Below, in pieces: positions 1-9,021 of a stretch of 64,000 nucleotides of DNA. The notes beneath the pieces are model-generated. The model saw only the letters and a program-made list of their open reading frames with translations, was not told the origin of the DNA and did not search any database. How positions within the stretch are numbered: the stretch's first letter is position 1; the number at the start of each line of letters is the position of its first letter. Source of the DNA: Curtobacterium sp. MMLR14_010 (lineage in GTDB: Bacteria; Actinomycetota; Actinomycetes; Actinomycetales; Microbacteriaceae); NCBI RefSeq assembly GCF_001865015.1, contig NZ_MJGV01000046.1, forward strand, positions 558,065 through 622,064. The letters run 5' to 3'. The position numbers and the translations under genes are program-made.

Positions 1-24
1 CCGAGCCTCCCGTCCGTCATGGGG

Positions 25-426
25 TCACCAGATGCCGCCGGCGCGGAGGAACCCCCAGCCCATGGCGACCTGCGCCCCCACCATGAGTGCGAGGTAGATG
101 CACGCGACCAGGACGAACACCTTCCGCTCCCGGGCCCGCAGGTCCTGGGAGCCGCGCTTGCCGGTGGTGATGTACGGGGGCAGCAGCACCAGCGGCACCA
201 CGGCCAGGATGACGACCGGCAGGTCCCATCCGCGGCTGAGGCGGGAGTACTCGACGGTCGTGGACACGGGCACCGACACCACGACGAGCACGGCGATGAG
301 GGCGGTGGCGACGATGCTGGCCAGGTTCGCGCGTCGCACGCCCTGCACGGTGCGACGGGACACGGCCGTCTCGTCCCTCGTGTCGGGCGGCGCCGGCGTC
401 GGGTCGGTTCGCTCCGGCTCGGTCAT
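25..426 (-). CDS. Small three-helix membrane protein, function unknown
   Basis: This 133-residue protein has a charged, Pro/Asp-rich cytoplasmic-looking N-terminus of about 33 residues. Three hydrophobic segments follow, at about 35-58, 67-88 and 104-128, so it should be an inner-membrane protein. The ATG at 426 has an AGGAGCC ribosome-binding site a few bases upstream. It lies 33 bp downstream of another small membrane protein (460-642) on the same strand, and the two are probably co-transcribed. Just past its stop, at the window edge, is a GC-rich half-hairpin resembling other terminators here. I do not recognise the family. Confidence 0.75.
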   Translation of the reverse strand: MTEPERTDPTPAPPDTRDETAVSRRTVQGVRRANLASIVATALIAVLVVVSVPVSTTVEYSRLSRGWDLPVVILAVVPLVLLPPYITTGKRGSQDLRARERKVFVLVACIYLALMVGAQVAMGWGFLRAGGIW

Positions 427-459
427 GGGAGGCTCCTGTCCGCTCGGGCTGAAGGGCAG

Positions 460-642
460 CTAGCGGTCGGTGCGTCGTGCGCGACGCATGAGCACCAACT
501 GCCCGACGAGCAGCAGGCCGATCAGGACGGCGACCCAGCTCGCGACACCGTTCGCCACGAGTGGCGCGATGACGAGCCCGAGCACCAGGCACGAGACGGC
601 GCAGACGAGGACGACGGTCTGGTTCAGTGCGGTCGGTCGCAC
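460..642 (-). CDS. Very small two-helix membrane protein
   Basis: The product is 60 residues with two hydrophobic helices (about 8-30 and 34-52) and a basic C-terminal tail (RRARR), consistent with a small inner-membrane protein with a cytoplasmic tail. I chose the GTG at 642 because a purine-rich GGAAGGGGA site sits about 6 bases upstream. The frame stays open further upstream (to 831), but that part is low-complexity and has no ribosome-binding site. It is probably the first gene of a two-gene unit with the membrane protein at 25-426. No function can be assigned. Confidence 0.65.
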   Translation of the reverse strand: MRPTALNQTVVLVCAVSCLVLGLVIAPLVANGVASWVAVLIGLLLVGQLVLMRRARRTDR

Positions 643-798
643 GGTGGTTCCCCTTCCCACGGACGACGAGCTCCTCGGCCCGTTGCGACCACCGTAACAA
701 GCGGATTCGGAGGGAGCACGGTCATGACCCTTGGTCGGCTCTGCTGCGTGGGACAATCGAGCGTCCGCCAGGGGGGCGGCGAGACCGATGGAGTCCCC

Positions 799-1821
799 GT
801 GACCGCTCAGCCCGGACCGGTGACCCGACACGGGTGGTCCAGCCGACCCGGGCGGGCACGCAACGCCGTCGCGACCGCGTCAGCGGTGATCGCCGCGGCG
901 CTCCTGATCATGGCGCTCCTGCTCCCGCACGTCGGTGGCAGGCTGCCGGTGCTGTTCCTCCTCGTCGCGTTCCACGCCCTGTTCCTGCTCTGTGTCGGGG
1001 CGTTCGCGGTCGTCGTCGGCATCGTCGGCGCCGCGCTTCGCTCGCGGTGGACGATGATCGTCGCCGTCGTCGTGGTCATCGCCGTCGGTGTCGCCTTCGC
1101 GGTGCCGGCCTCGGTGCGCTCCCCCGGAGCCGACCCGGCTCAGATCACTGCGTCGGGGAAGGGCACGCTCCGCGTACTCGAGTGGAACACCGACCAGCAA
1201 GACGTCGACGCGACGACGATCCGGACCCTCATCGCACAGACGGATCCGGACATCGTGGTGCTGCCGGAGTACTTCGAGCAGATCGCCAGGGGGTCGCTGG
1301 CGGAGATCGCGAAGCAGCGAGACATGCAGGTCCTGGGATGGGACAGTTCGGCTTCGACGCTGTTGGTGGCGCGTTCCCTCGGCGGGTACAGCGTCGATCA
1401 CCGCGACGCTCCTGCGTGGGCCGGGTTCGTCGCTGTGCCCACGAACCCGACGTCCCCCCGGCTGGTGATCACGCACCTGCAACGACCGGACATCACCAGC
1501 ACGGCCCGGTGGCGCGAGCACGTCACGTGGGCTGCGAACCAGTGCAGGGGCAACTCGCTCGCCGTCGGCGACTTCAACGCCACTGTCGACAACATCAGCC
1601 CCTCGCGGACCCTCGGCGGGTGTGTCGACAGCGCCACGGCTCTGGGGCAGGACCCGCAAGGGACGTGGCCGACGGTGCTGCCCGGCTCGTTGGGGGCGAC
1701 CATCGACCACGTGTTCACCGGCCCGAGCTGGAAACCGGCCGTGTTCTCCGTCCTGGACGGACTCGACCGAGCCGGTTCCGACCACCGGCCGACGTTCGCC
1801 GTCCTCACCAGAGCCGCATGA
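799..1821 (+). CDS. Membrane-anchored endonuclease/exonuclease/phosphatase family protein
   Basis: The protein is 340 residues. Three hydrophobic helices (about 23-43, 48-80 and 85-103) are followed by a C-terminal EEP-fold domain facing away from the membrane. The metal-dependent phosphodiesterase signature is visible in order: an N-terminal strand ending in EWN, the catalytic-type LPEYF glutamate at about 147, ITHLQ, GDFNAT, and the final GSDHRP with the conserved Asp-His. Relatives cleave phosphodiester bonds in nucleic acids or phospholipids; the substrate here is unknown. The GTG at 799 is preceded by GGAG with 5-base spacing. The frame is open far upstream, but that stretch is antisense to the two small membrane genes. 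Confidence 0.85.
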   Translation: MTAQPGPVTRHGWSSRPGRARNAVATASAVIAAALLIMALLLPHVGGRLPVLFLLVAFHALFLLCVGAFAVVVGIVGAALRSRWTMIVAVVVVIAVGVAFAVPASVRSPGADPAQITASGKGTLRVLEWNTDQQDVDATTIRTLIAQTDPDIVVLPEYFEQIARGSLAEIAKQRDMQVLGWDSSASTLLVARSLGGYSVDHRDAPAWAGFVAVPTNPTSPRLVITHLQRPDITSTARWREHVTWAANQCRGNSLAVGDFNATVDNISPSRTLGGCVDSATALGQDPQGTWPTVLPGSLGATIDHVFTGPSWKPAVFSVLDGLDRAGSDHRPTFAVLTRAA

Positions 1822-1850
1822 CGATCGGGCCCCGCCGTCCGATCTCCGGA

Positions 1851-1856
1851 TAACGT
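1851..1856 (+). promoter_or_regulatory. -10-like TAACGT box for a probable leaderless start
   Basis: TAACGT ends 7 bases before the ATG at 1864 and there is no ribosome-binding site. This fits a transcript that begins at or near the start codon, as for several other genes in this window. Confidence 0.45.
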
Positions 1857-1863
1857 CACCCAC

Positions 1864-2115
1864 ATGACCGACATGCATCGGCGCAGCCTCCTCGAACGGC
1901 TCGTCGGCAAGCCCCTCCCCTGGGTCGTCTGGGCGTGGGCCGTCCTGGCTGTCATCTGGACCGTCCTCGCGATCATCGACCCGTCCGGGCTCCACACCTC
2001 CATGGCGATCGTGTGGACGATCCTCGCTGCGATCCAGATCAGCGCCGCCTACTACGGTCGACGACAGGAGCGGAAGCGCGCTCGCAACGCAGACACCGGT
2101 TCCGGGAGTCGCTGA
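1864..2115 (+). CDS. Small two-helix membrane protein
   Basis: The product is 83 residues with hydrophobic helices at about 19-39 and 44-63 and a strongly basic tail (GRRQERKRAR). That arrangement is typical of small actinobacterial inner-membrane proteins with a cytoplasmic C-terminus. It follows the EEP-family gene by 42 bp on the same strand. It lacks a ribosome-binding site and carries a TAACGT box just before the ATG, so it probably has its own leaderless transcript. I do not recognise the family. Confidence 0.6.
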   Translation: MTDMHRRSLLERLVGKPLPWVVWAWAVLAVIWTVLAIIDPSGLHTSMAIVWTILAAIQISAAYYGRRQERKRARNADTGSGSR

Positions 2116-2244
2116 GCTGGATGCCGCGTCGGGAGCGGATCCGCGACGCGTCGACAGACTCCTCAGCTGCAGTGCGACGCTCGGCACGAAGCTGCTGCTG
2201 CTCCCCGTCGTGATGGGGACGGGATCGGCCACTGAGACGCGACG

Positions 2245-2250
2245 TAGGCT
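2245..2250 (+). promoter_or_regulatory. -10-like TAGGCT box for a probable leaderless start
   Basis: TAGGCT is separated from the ATG at 2257 by exactly 6 bases, with no Shine-Dalgarno sequence. The spacing would place transcription start on the start codon. Confidence 0.5.
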
Positions 2251-2256
2251 CAGACC

Positions 2257-2895
2257 ATGACTCGTGGGGGAACGTGGTTCGGGAAGTTCATGCGCCGCGG
2301 CCGGACCATGGCCGCCGAGCGCAAGGGGCTCGGGGATGAGCACATCCGGAACGGATCGAGCATCGCTGTGGGCGACGCACTCAAGTGGGAGGTGCGCGAC
2401 GCAGTCGGAGACGCCCCTGCGACGATCACCCTCACCCTGCGCGAACAGATCGAACGTGTGCCCTACGTGCACCTCACCGGCTTCATCCTCGACGGTGCGT
2501 TCCGCGGGACACTGCCCGAACGCTGGGAAGCCACCGACACCTACCGGGGCTCACTCGACGACGGGAGCGAGATCGAGGTGATCGCTCCGCTCGTCGTGGC
2601 CCCGGTGAAGAACCTCGTGCCCGGCACTGCGCACACCATCGAGATCCCGGTGCCACTCGACCGCATCGTCGCCCTCCGGTTCGGGTCCCTGACCAACCGG
2701 GCATGGGTGGAACGCGCCCGAGAACACGTCTGGCTCGTCGATCACGAACGCACACCGCGCCTGGACGACTTCGCCACACAGTGGGGAAGCGACCCTGTCG
2801 TCCACCGGGTCGCGCTCCGCACGGACGGCCCGCTACGACTCGAGCCGGTGGAGGACGTCCTGCTCAGCGAGCTCTACCGTCGCAAGGCAGAGTGA
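2257..2895 (+). CDS. Conserved-looking soluble protein of unknown function
   Basis: The protein is 212 residues with no signal peptide or membrane segment. The first 25 residues are basic. The rest alternates short strands and charged stretches and contains an LTGFILDGAF segment and a C-terminal ELYRRKAE tail, suggesting a mostly beta fold. Its codons are strongly GC-biased like its neighbours, which supports a real gene. It appears monocistronic: a leaderless-type promoter lies just upstream and the next gene on this strand is weak. I cannot assign a function. Confidence 0.65.
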   Translation: MTRGGTWFGKFMRRGRTMAAERKGLGDEHIRNGSSIAVGDALKWEVRDAVGDAPATITLTLREQIERVPYVHLTGFILDGAFRGTLPERWEATDTYRGSLDDGSEIEVIAPLVVAPVKNLVPGTAHTIEIPVPLDRIVALRFGSLTNRAWVERAREHVWLVDHERTPRLDDFATQWGSDPVVHRVALRTDGPLRLEPVEDVLLSELYRRKAE

Positions 2896-2982
2896 CGTCG
2901 CCTCGCCGCCGCCGCCGTTCCGCGGCGGCATCCTCGCGACACCCACTGACGAGCGGGTAGGCGGCCGTCTGACTGCGGGCAG

Positions 2983-3234
2983 GTGGACCTCGACGGTGAC
3001 GGCGACCTGCCACGAGGAGCACTGCGATGCCTCGATGACGTCGCACGTGCCGGACGAACGGGCACTCTTGCCTGGGTCCGACGAACGACCGAGGGCGACC
3101 CTGTCCCGTTCTTCGCGCAGGTGGACGGCACCGCGGTCACGGTCGCTTCCACGTCGACGTACGACTCGTACGGTCAGGGCGGCTGGACCGTGTCCCGCTG
3201 CTCCGAACCGGCAGAGCTTCCCGACTGTGGGTAG
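2983..3234 (+). CDS. Doubtful small hypothetical protein
   Basis: This is an 83-codon open frame beginning with GTG. The first residues carry an alternating Asp pattern (DLDGDGDL) reminiscent of a calcium-binding loop, and the C-terminal half (FFAQVDGTAVTVAS onward) looks protein-like with GC-rich third positions. The ribosome-binding site is poor. The frame is open only to 2950, so it could equally be the remnant 3' end of a larger gene. I would treat it as hypothetical or a fragment. Confidence 0.35.
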   Translation: MDLDGDGDLPRGALRCLDDVARAGRTGTLAWVRRTTEGDPVPFFAQVDGTAVTVASTSTYDSYGQGGWTVSRCSEPAELPDCG

Positions 3235-3267
3235 CGCTCGTCATCGCGCGGACGTCGGAGCCGCCTG

Positions 3268-3750
3268 TCAGGCAGTGAGTGCGCGTCGGTAGAACACGTG
3301 CGACTCGGTGCGCTTGACCTCGGTGAGCCCGTTCTTCTCGAGGACACGTTGCGAGGCGATGTTCGCGAGGTCCGTGTCCGCCACCGCGACCCGTGCGCCA
3401 CACGCCATGGCGTGCCGGAGACCCAGGTGCACGGCTTCGCTCGCCAGGCCCGCCCCTCGGGCTGCGGGAACCAGGCCGTACCCGAACTCGACGGTCCCCG
3501 TGTCGTCCGGCGGACCGAAGAACCCGAAGCCGCCGACGGCGAGACCATCTGATCGCCGCCGCACGAGGTACATGGTGAAGTCCGGCTCCGTTCTGGTCTC
3601 GGCGGCGAGCGACCGGAGGGGGTCCAGCTCGTCGGCGAACGGGTAGTCGGGGTGCCAGTCGTCGCCGGGGCGCTCGTCGCGCAGGATGATGCGGTGCGCC
3701 AGCGCTGGTGAGATCGTCTCGAGCGCGACTCGCTCACCGAGGAGTGTCAT
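3268..3750 (-). CDS. GNAT-family N-acetyltransferase
   Basis: The enzyme is 160 residues and should transfer an acetyl group from acetyl-CoA to an amine; the substrate is not predictable. The GNAT core is clear: a GGFGFF strand, a glycine/alanine-rich AcCoA-binding loop (PAARGAGLASEAV) after the EFGYGL strand, and the downstream NIASQRVLEKNGL motif typical of the RimJ-type subgroup. I placed the start at the ATG at 3750, which has a GGGGAG site. An upstream in-frame ATG at 3795 would add 15 unconserved-looking residues. It stands alone, facing away from the ABC exporter operon. Confidence 0.85.
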   Translation of the reverse strand: MTLLGERVALETISPALAHRIILRDERPGDDWHPDYPFADELDPLRSLAAETRTEPDFTMYLVRRRSDGLAVGGFGFFGPPDDTGTVEFGYGLVPAARGAGLASEAVHLGLRHAMACGARVAVADTDLANIASQRVLEKNGLTEVKRTESHVFYRRALTA

Positions 3751-4018
3751 GCTCCCCAGGGTCCCAGGCCCGGCGAGCCCGTTCCGGTTCGACACGGTCG
3801 GCCGTCGATCGGGCGCCTCGTCAGCTCAGGGGCCGGGTCGCGGCGATCGGCGGGTGGTGAAGAGAGGCCTGGTGTCGTCGTCAGTGGAACCACGGGAGTC
3901 CGGGCGAGGTGCTTGCGAGCTGCCGGTGAACGCCTAGCGTGGTGTCGACCACGGCAGCCCGGCGAGCACCGCACGGACGAGTGGCACCACGCCCCCGCTC
4001 GTCGACTCGGAAGGCAGC

Positions 4019-6826
4019 ATGCTCGACGCGATCCGTCCGTGGCTCCTGCGCTCCCGGCGTCGCACGGCGCTGCTGCTGGTCGTTACGCTCACCGCCGCGG
4101 TCCTCGCCGCCGTCGCCGGGGTGACCCTCACGCTCGTCCTCCAGGCACCCACGACGGATCTGCGGAACGCACTCCGAGATCTCCCCGCCGCGTCACAGAC
4201 GCTCCGCATCGAGGCGTCCGGCGACGGGCCCACGCAGGACCGTGCGTTCCGCTCCCTGGTGACCCGGTCGTTCGGCGACGTCCCGGTGCGCGTCCGGACG
4301 ACGGTCAGCGGCGACACGACCCGGTGGGACGTCTCGCCGGACCCTGCGCGCATCACTCAGGACGACCTGGTCGCGCTGCACGCCGGCTTCGAGCGCCTCC
4401 CGGCCGCCGCCGCCCGGCAGTTCGCGGCGGACGGTGGGACGACGACGCAGCACGCCGCGACGGTGCAGGAGAACACGGCGGTGCTCGTGGGCGCGGTGGC
4501 CGCCGTCCGCGCCACTGCCCCCGTGCCGTTGTCGATCGTCGTCATCGCGGGTGCGGTCGCGCTGTTCCTCACGGGCCGACTGCTCGTCGAGGGACGAGTG
4601 GTGGAAGACCGGCTCCTCCGGGCGCGCGGTGCGTCGGACACCCGCATCGTCGGTCTCGCCGGGATCGAAGCGCTCGTCGTCGGCGCGATCGGTGCGGCCG
4701 TGGGCAGCACGGCGGGCACCCTGTGGGCAGCGAGCCGGTGGGCTGCGGCCGACAGCACCTCGACCGGACGCGACGTGGTCGTCGCGGCCGCGTCGGTGAC
4801 CGTGCTCACCGTCGCCGCCACGACGGCGGCCGCAGCATGGCGCGGGCACTCCGCCGACGCTCGGACGTCCGGACGGGCGTCACGGGTCGCCGCCGTCAGG
4901 GCCGCCGCGGTCGTCCTGCTGCTCGACCTCGTCGCCGCGGTCGCCGTCTGGCGGTTCGGCAGCCAGCGCGCCGGCGTCGCCGGCGACCCCCTCGCCGTCA
5001 TCGCACCGGCCGTCCTGCTCACCGCGCTCGGCGTGACCGGTGCGCTGGGGCTCCCGGCACTCCTCGGGGTGCTCGCACGGGTGTCCGGACGGCGCCCGGG
5101 CTTCGTCCGTCCTGTCGGCCTGCGACTGGCCGCCGGCGACGGACGGCGGTTGTCCGTCCCCGCTGCGTTGCTCGTGCTCGCGGTCGCCTCCGGAGTCCTC
5201 AGCACCACCGTCGACGCCTCCACCCGCGGCTTCCTGCAGGACACCGGCCGGATCGCACACGGTGCAGCGGTGCGCGCGGACGTCGGCGGACCCGTCCCGC
5301 TGGACGGCGCCTCCGACCTCCTGCCCCTCGGTCTCCGCGACCAGCGGGCGATCGATGCGGGCGTCCGTCCCGTGCTCCGACTGTCGGGCACGACCGGTGA
5401 CGCCACTCAGGCGGACGGTCCGGTGGCCGTGGTCGGTGTGGACACCGCGTCGCTGCCGGCGATGCTGCCGGTCGCACCACGGACGTTCGACGTGCAGCGC
5501 GTCGTCCGGGGCCTGCGCGCCGACCTGCCGGGCGTGGCCCTCGGTGCCGCCCGGAAAGCGAGCAGCACGCTCGAGATCGGCGTGCGGACCTCGATCGGCT
5601 CGGCCAACCCGGCCACCGCGGGGATCGACGGCGCAGACACAGCGCCCCGCACCCCGGCGCACGCGGACACCCGGCTCCGTGCCGTCGCCTGGGTGGTCGA
5701 CCGGGTCGGGGACGTCGCACCGCTGAGGTCGTCACCGTCGGGAGCCCTGCGCATCGGCAGCAGTCCAGCGGCACAGACCCTGCAGGCGACCCTGCCGCCC
5801 GGAGGCCCGTGGCGGCTCGCGGCACTCGACCTCGCGCTCCAGGGCGGTGCGGACCTGGAAGACCTCGACGTCGACGTGCAGTCGCTCGCGGTCTCGGGCA
5901 CCCGCGTCGTCCTGCCCAGCCGACCGTGGACCGCTGCTGCACCCGCGTACGACGCCTCCGGTCTCCGCGCCGGTGCCGTCGCGGAGCCGGGCCACAAGCC
6001 AGGCCCCTTCGACGTCCGTGCCGAGCGACTCCCGCTCGCCTCGCAGCCGGGCAGTGGCTCCGCGGTCCGGCTGATGCCCGCCGGCGACCGCGTCGTCCCC
6101 GTCATCGCCAGCACGGCGACCGGCTCGGCGGTCGGCGACACCATCGCAGTGGACGGCGCCTGGGCGAGCTTCCGCGCCCGTGTCGTGGCGACAGCGCCGA
6201 CCGTCCCCGGGACCGACGGCGGCGCGGCGTACCTCGCCGACCTCCCGACGCTCGACCAGGCGGTCCTCGCGGCCTCCCAACGCCCCCAGCGCGTCCGCGA
6301 GGCCTGGGCTCCCCACGACGACGACCGGTCTCTCCTCACCCGGGCCGCGCCGGCGGCCACCATCGCGGAGCCGTCGACCGGCCTCGAGTCCGGCTTCGCA
6401 CGCCTGGTCGTCCTCGCGTTGCTCGCCGGCACGGCAGCGGCGCTCTTCTGCGCGGTGCTCATCCTCGCCGCCACGGCGGCGGCCGTCGCACGGGACCGTC
6501 AGGACGAAGCCCTCGGACTCCGGATGGTCGGCGCCTCTGCATCCCAGCAGTCGCGGGTGCGCGCGATCGGTCCGGCGCTCACCGGGGCGTTCGGCCTCGT
6601 CATCGGCGTCGTGGCCGGGATCGCGTCCGCCGCCCTCGTCGGCGTCACCGCCGTGCGAGCGAGCGTGCCGAGTGCGCCCGGCGGCCTCGGGGTCCCCCTC
6701 GTCCCGACGTGGTGGGTGGTCGGTGCCGTCGTCGGGGTCGCCGCCATCGCCGTGGTGGTCGTCACCGCGACACACGCCTCGGCCGTCCGACGCGCGGCAG
6801 CACACACCGGACGGGAGGCACGGTGA
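4019..6826 (+). CDS. FtsX-like ABC transporter permease (large, 935 aa)
   Basis: This is a large inner-membrane permease and the first gene of a four-gene ABC exporter operon. A first helix lies at about 20-42, followed by an extracytoplasmic segment and a central bundle of helices (about 165-190, 215-245, 255-280, 295-315, 325-355, 380-400). A second, largely beta extracytoplasmic region comes next, and three C-terminal helices (about 795-825, 840-865, 895-920) form an FtsX-type core. The ATG has a GGAAGG site. Its stop overlaps the next gene's GTG (GTGA). MacB/LolCDE-type exporters move lipids, peptides or drugs; the cargo cannot be read from the sequence. Confidence 0.85.
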   Translation: MLDAIRPWLLRSRRRTALLLVVTLTAAVLAAVAGVTLTLVLQAPTTDLRNALRDLPAASQTLRIEASGDGPTQDRAFRSLVTRSFGDVPVRVRTTVSGDTTRWDVSPDPARITQDDLVALHAGFERLPAAAARQFAADGGTTTQHAATVQENTAVLVGAVAAVRATAPVPLSIVVIAGAVALFLTGRLLVEGRVVEDRLLRARGASDTRIVGLAGIEALVVGAIGAAVGSTAGTLWAASRWAAADSTSTGRDVVVAAASVTVLTVAATTAAAAWRGHSADARTSGRASRVAAVRAAAVVLLLDLVAAVAVWRFGSQRAGVAGDPLAVIAPAVLLTALGVTGALGLPALLGVLARVSGRRPGFVRPVGLRLAAGDGRRLSVPAALLVLAVASGVLSTTVDASTRGFLQDTGRIAHGAAVRADVGGPVPLDGASDLLPLGLRDQRAIDAGVRPVLRLSGTTGDATQADGPVAVVGVDTASLPAMLPVAPRTFDVQRVVRGLRADLPGVALGAARKASSTLEIGVRTSIGSANPATAGIDGADTAPRTPAHADTRLRAVAWVVDRVGDVAPLRSSPSGALRIGSSPAAQTLQATLPPGGPWRLAALDLALQGGADLEDLDVDVQSLAVSGTRVVLPSRPWTAAAPAYDASGLRAGAVAEPGHKPGPFDVRAERLPLASQPGSGSAVRLMPAGDRVVPVIASTATGSAVGDTIAVDGAWASFRARVVATAPTVPGTDGGAAYLADLPTLDQAVLAASQRPQRVREAWAPHDDDRSLLTRAAPAATIAEPSTGLESGFARLVVLALLAGTAAALFCAVLILAATAAAVARDRQDEALGLRMVGASASQQSRVRAIGPALTGAFGLVIGVVAGIASAALVGVTAVRASVPSAPGGLGVPLVPTWWVVGAVVGVAAIAVVVVTATHASAVRRAAAHTGREAR

Positions 6827-9021
6827 GCGCCCACGAGACCCGTCGCGTCCGGCGGTCCACGCCACCAGGGCGCGGGGCACCCTGGCCGTTCCGCCTGGTC
6901 CGGCGGTCGGTGGCCGACCAGGCGGCCGCGCTGGTGGCGCTCGCCGTGCTCGTCGCCCTGACCACCGCAGCCGCGGTCGGTGTCCCCCGGCTGGTGTCGT
7001 CCCTCCTGGAGACCGACCTCGACCGCACGGTCACGAGCGCGTCACCGTCGCTCCGGGACCCGGCAGCGGGCGTCTCGCTCGCGGTCGACACCTCGGTCTC
7101 GTCCCCCGACGGCTTCTTCCGCCAGGTCTGGGAGCGGCTGCCGGGAGAACTCCGAGACGCGCGGACGCACATGGCGCCGGCGCTCCGCGGGGTCCTCGAC
7201 GACGGCCACGTCTCAGCGCGTGCGATCGGCGTCCACACGGGGTTGCCGCCCACCGGGGAGATCGCCGAGTTCGCCGCCAGCGGTGTGCCCGACGGACCAC
7301 CGATGGCGACGGGCTACCGGATCGACGCGTACCGGGGGCTGCGCGCGGACTCCCGTCTCGTCCAGGGACGCTGGCCTGCCCCGGCCACCACGGTCGGCGG
7401 CCGGTCCGTCCTCGAGGCGGTGGTCACAGCGCGGACGAGCCGTGAGATGCACTGGAAGACCGGCGAGGAGCAGCAGTTGGTCCAGGAGGGGAGCTCGATC
7501 TCGGCGCGCTTGGTCGGTGTGATCGAGCCCCGCACTACGAGCTCGGACTTCTGGGCACTCGACCCGGGCCGCAGCCGGAGCTTCGTCACCTACACCACGG
7601 ACATGACCCCGACGCGGCACGGCATCGTCTTCGTCGACCCGAGCACCTGGTCCACGATCGGTCCGCAGCTCGGCGGCACGCAGGTCTCCGCCTGGTACCA
7701 CCTGGAGACCTCCTCGATCTCGACGGCCACGCAGCCGCCCGTCACCGCCGGGCTCGATCACCTGATGGCCGATCCCCCGACCGTGTCCACTCCCGAGGGC
7801 GACGTGCGTGTCCTCCGGTTCAGCTCGTTCCTGCCGCTGGTGTTCGGGCTCGCCGATCAGCGGGCTGCGGCGTCCGGGGAGTTGCTGTCGGTGTCCGCGA
7901 CCGGTCCGATCGGGGTGGCCCTCGTCGTCGTGCTCCTCGCCACGTCCGTCGTCACAGCCGGGCGGAGGGCGGACCGGGCACTCCTGCGCGCTCGTGGTGC
8001 CGGCACCCGGACCACGGTCCTCCGGTCCGCCGTCGAGACCACGCTCGCCACGGCCCCAGCCGCGCTGGTCGGTTGGGGCGCCGCACTCGTCGTCCTCCCC
8101 GGAGCGCCGTGGACGGCCGGACTCGCCGCCGGACTGGTCGGTGTGCTCCTCCCGCCGGTCGTCACCGCGGTCGTGGCGGTCGCCGAGGGCCTGGGTGGGC
8201 GAGGGGTCGCGACTCCGTTCCGATGGGTGTTCGAGGTGCTCGTCGTGGCCGGAGCGGCCGTTGCCGTCGTCGCCGTGCTCCGGCGCGGCCCGGTCCCGTC
8301 GGACGGGTCCGTGGCCGCCGGTGACCCGCTCGTCCTCGTGGCGCCCCTGCTCGTCGCGGCCGTCGTGGTCGTCGCGCTCCTCCGCTTCCGACCGCTGTCC
8401 GTGCGGTGGACCGCGCGACTGGTGCGGGACCGCAGCGCGGCCACGTTCATCGGCATCGCCGAGGACGCCCGCGGTGGCACTGCACCCGCCTGGGTGCTCG
8501 GGGCGGTGGTCCTCGCGACCGGCACCGGGATCGTCGCCGCGGTGCTGCTCGCCGCCGTCGCCGCCGCGACTGCCACGGCGACGGGGGCCACGAAGGGCCT
8601 CGACACGAGCGTGCTCGTGGCGGGTGCTCCGAGCATGGTGGTCGGTGGCCTGGCGCTGGCCGCGATGCTCACGGCGGTCGCCGTCGTGATCACGGTCGTC
8701 GCAGCCGCACACGAGCGTCGTCGCCGCGGTGGGCTCCTCCGCACGCTCGGGCTGTCCGGGCGGGACCGGACCGCCGTGACGGTCTGGGAGCTCGTCCCGA
8801 GGTGCGTCCTCGGCGTCGTCGGCGGGGTCGTGGCCGGGCTGGCCGCCTCCCTCGTCGTCGTGCCCGCGGTCGTCCCCGGTTCCGCTGGCGTGCGTCCGGA
8901 CCCGCTCATCGTCCTGCTCACCGCTGCGGCGTTCGGTCTGGCCGCCTCGGCCGCGACGGTCGCCGCCGTCCTCTCCGACCGGCGACGGTCGACCCTCGTC
9001 AGCGACAGGAGTGCACCATGA
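6823..9021 (+). CDS. FtsX-like ABC transporter permease, second subunit
   Basis: The protein is 732 residues, a second and diverged FtsX-type permease. It has one N-terminal helix (about 32-50), a long extracytoplasmic region up to about 365, and a C-terminal membrane portion with roughly nine helices, including the duplicated FtsX core. The GTG start overlaps the upstream stop (GTGA) and is preceded by GGGAGG, so translation is probably coupled. The 3' end overlaps the ATPase gene (ATGA). Two unlike permeases suggest a heterodimeric membrane unit, with the two ATPases encoded next. Confidence 0.85.
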   Translation: MSAHETRRVRRSTPPGRGAPWPFRLVRRSVADQAAALVALAVLVALTTAAAVGVPRLVSSLLETDLDRTVTSASPSLRDPAAGVSLAVDTSVSSPDGFFRQVWERLPGELRDARTHMAPALRGVLDDGHVSARAIGVHTGLPPTGEIAEFAASGVPDGPPMATGYRIDAYRGLRADSRLVQGRWPAPATTVGGRSVLEAVVTARTSREMHWKTGEEQQLVQEGSSISARLVGVIEPRTTSSDFWALDPGRSRSFVTYTTDMTPTRHGIVFVDPSTWSTIGPQLGGTQVSAWYHLETSSISTATQPPVTAGLDHLMADPPTVSTPEGDVRVLRFSSFLPLVFGLADQRAAASGELLSVSATGPIGVALVVVLLATSVVTAGRRADRALLRARGAGTRTTVLRSAVETTLATAPAALVGWGAALVVLPGAPWTAGLAAGLVGVLLPPVVTAVVAVAEGLGGRGVATPFRWVFEVLVVAGAAVAVVAVLRRGPVPSDGSVAAGDPLVLVAPLLVAAVVVVALLRFRPLSVRWTARLVRDRSAATFIGIAEDARGGTAPAWVLGAVVLATGTGIVAAVLLAAVAAATATATGATKGLDTSVLVAGAPSMVVGGLALAAMLTAVAVVITVVAAAHERRRRGGLLRTLGLSGRDRTAVTVWELVPRCVLGVVGGVVAGLAASLVVVPAVVPGSAGVRPDPLIVLLTAAAFGLAASAATVAAVLSDRRRSTLVSDRSAP

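Noticed and set aside
880-2472. A 530-codon minus-strand frame over the EEP-family gene
   Set aside because: Its translation is rich in Arg, Asp, His and Pro without motifs, and it crosses three better-supported genes on the other strand.
5809-6822. Upstream extension of the second FtsX permease frame
   Set aside because: The frame is open into the first permease gene, but the added residues are Arg/Pro-rich and the GTG at 6823 has a good ribosome-binding site and coupling overlap.
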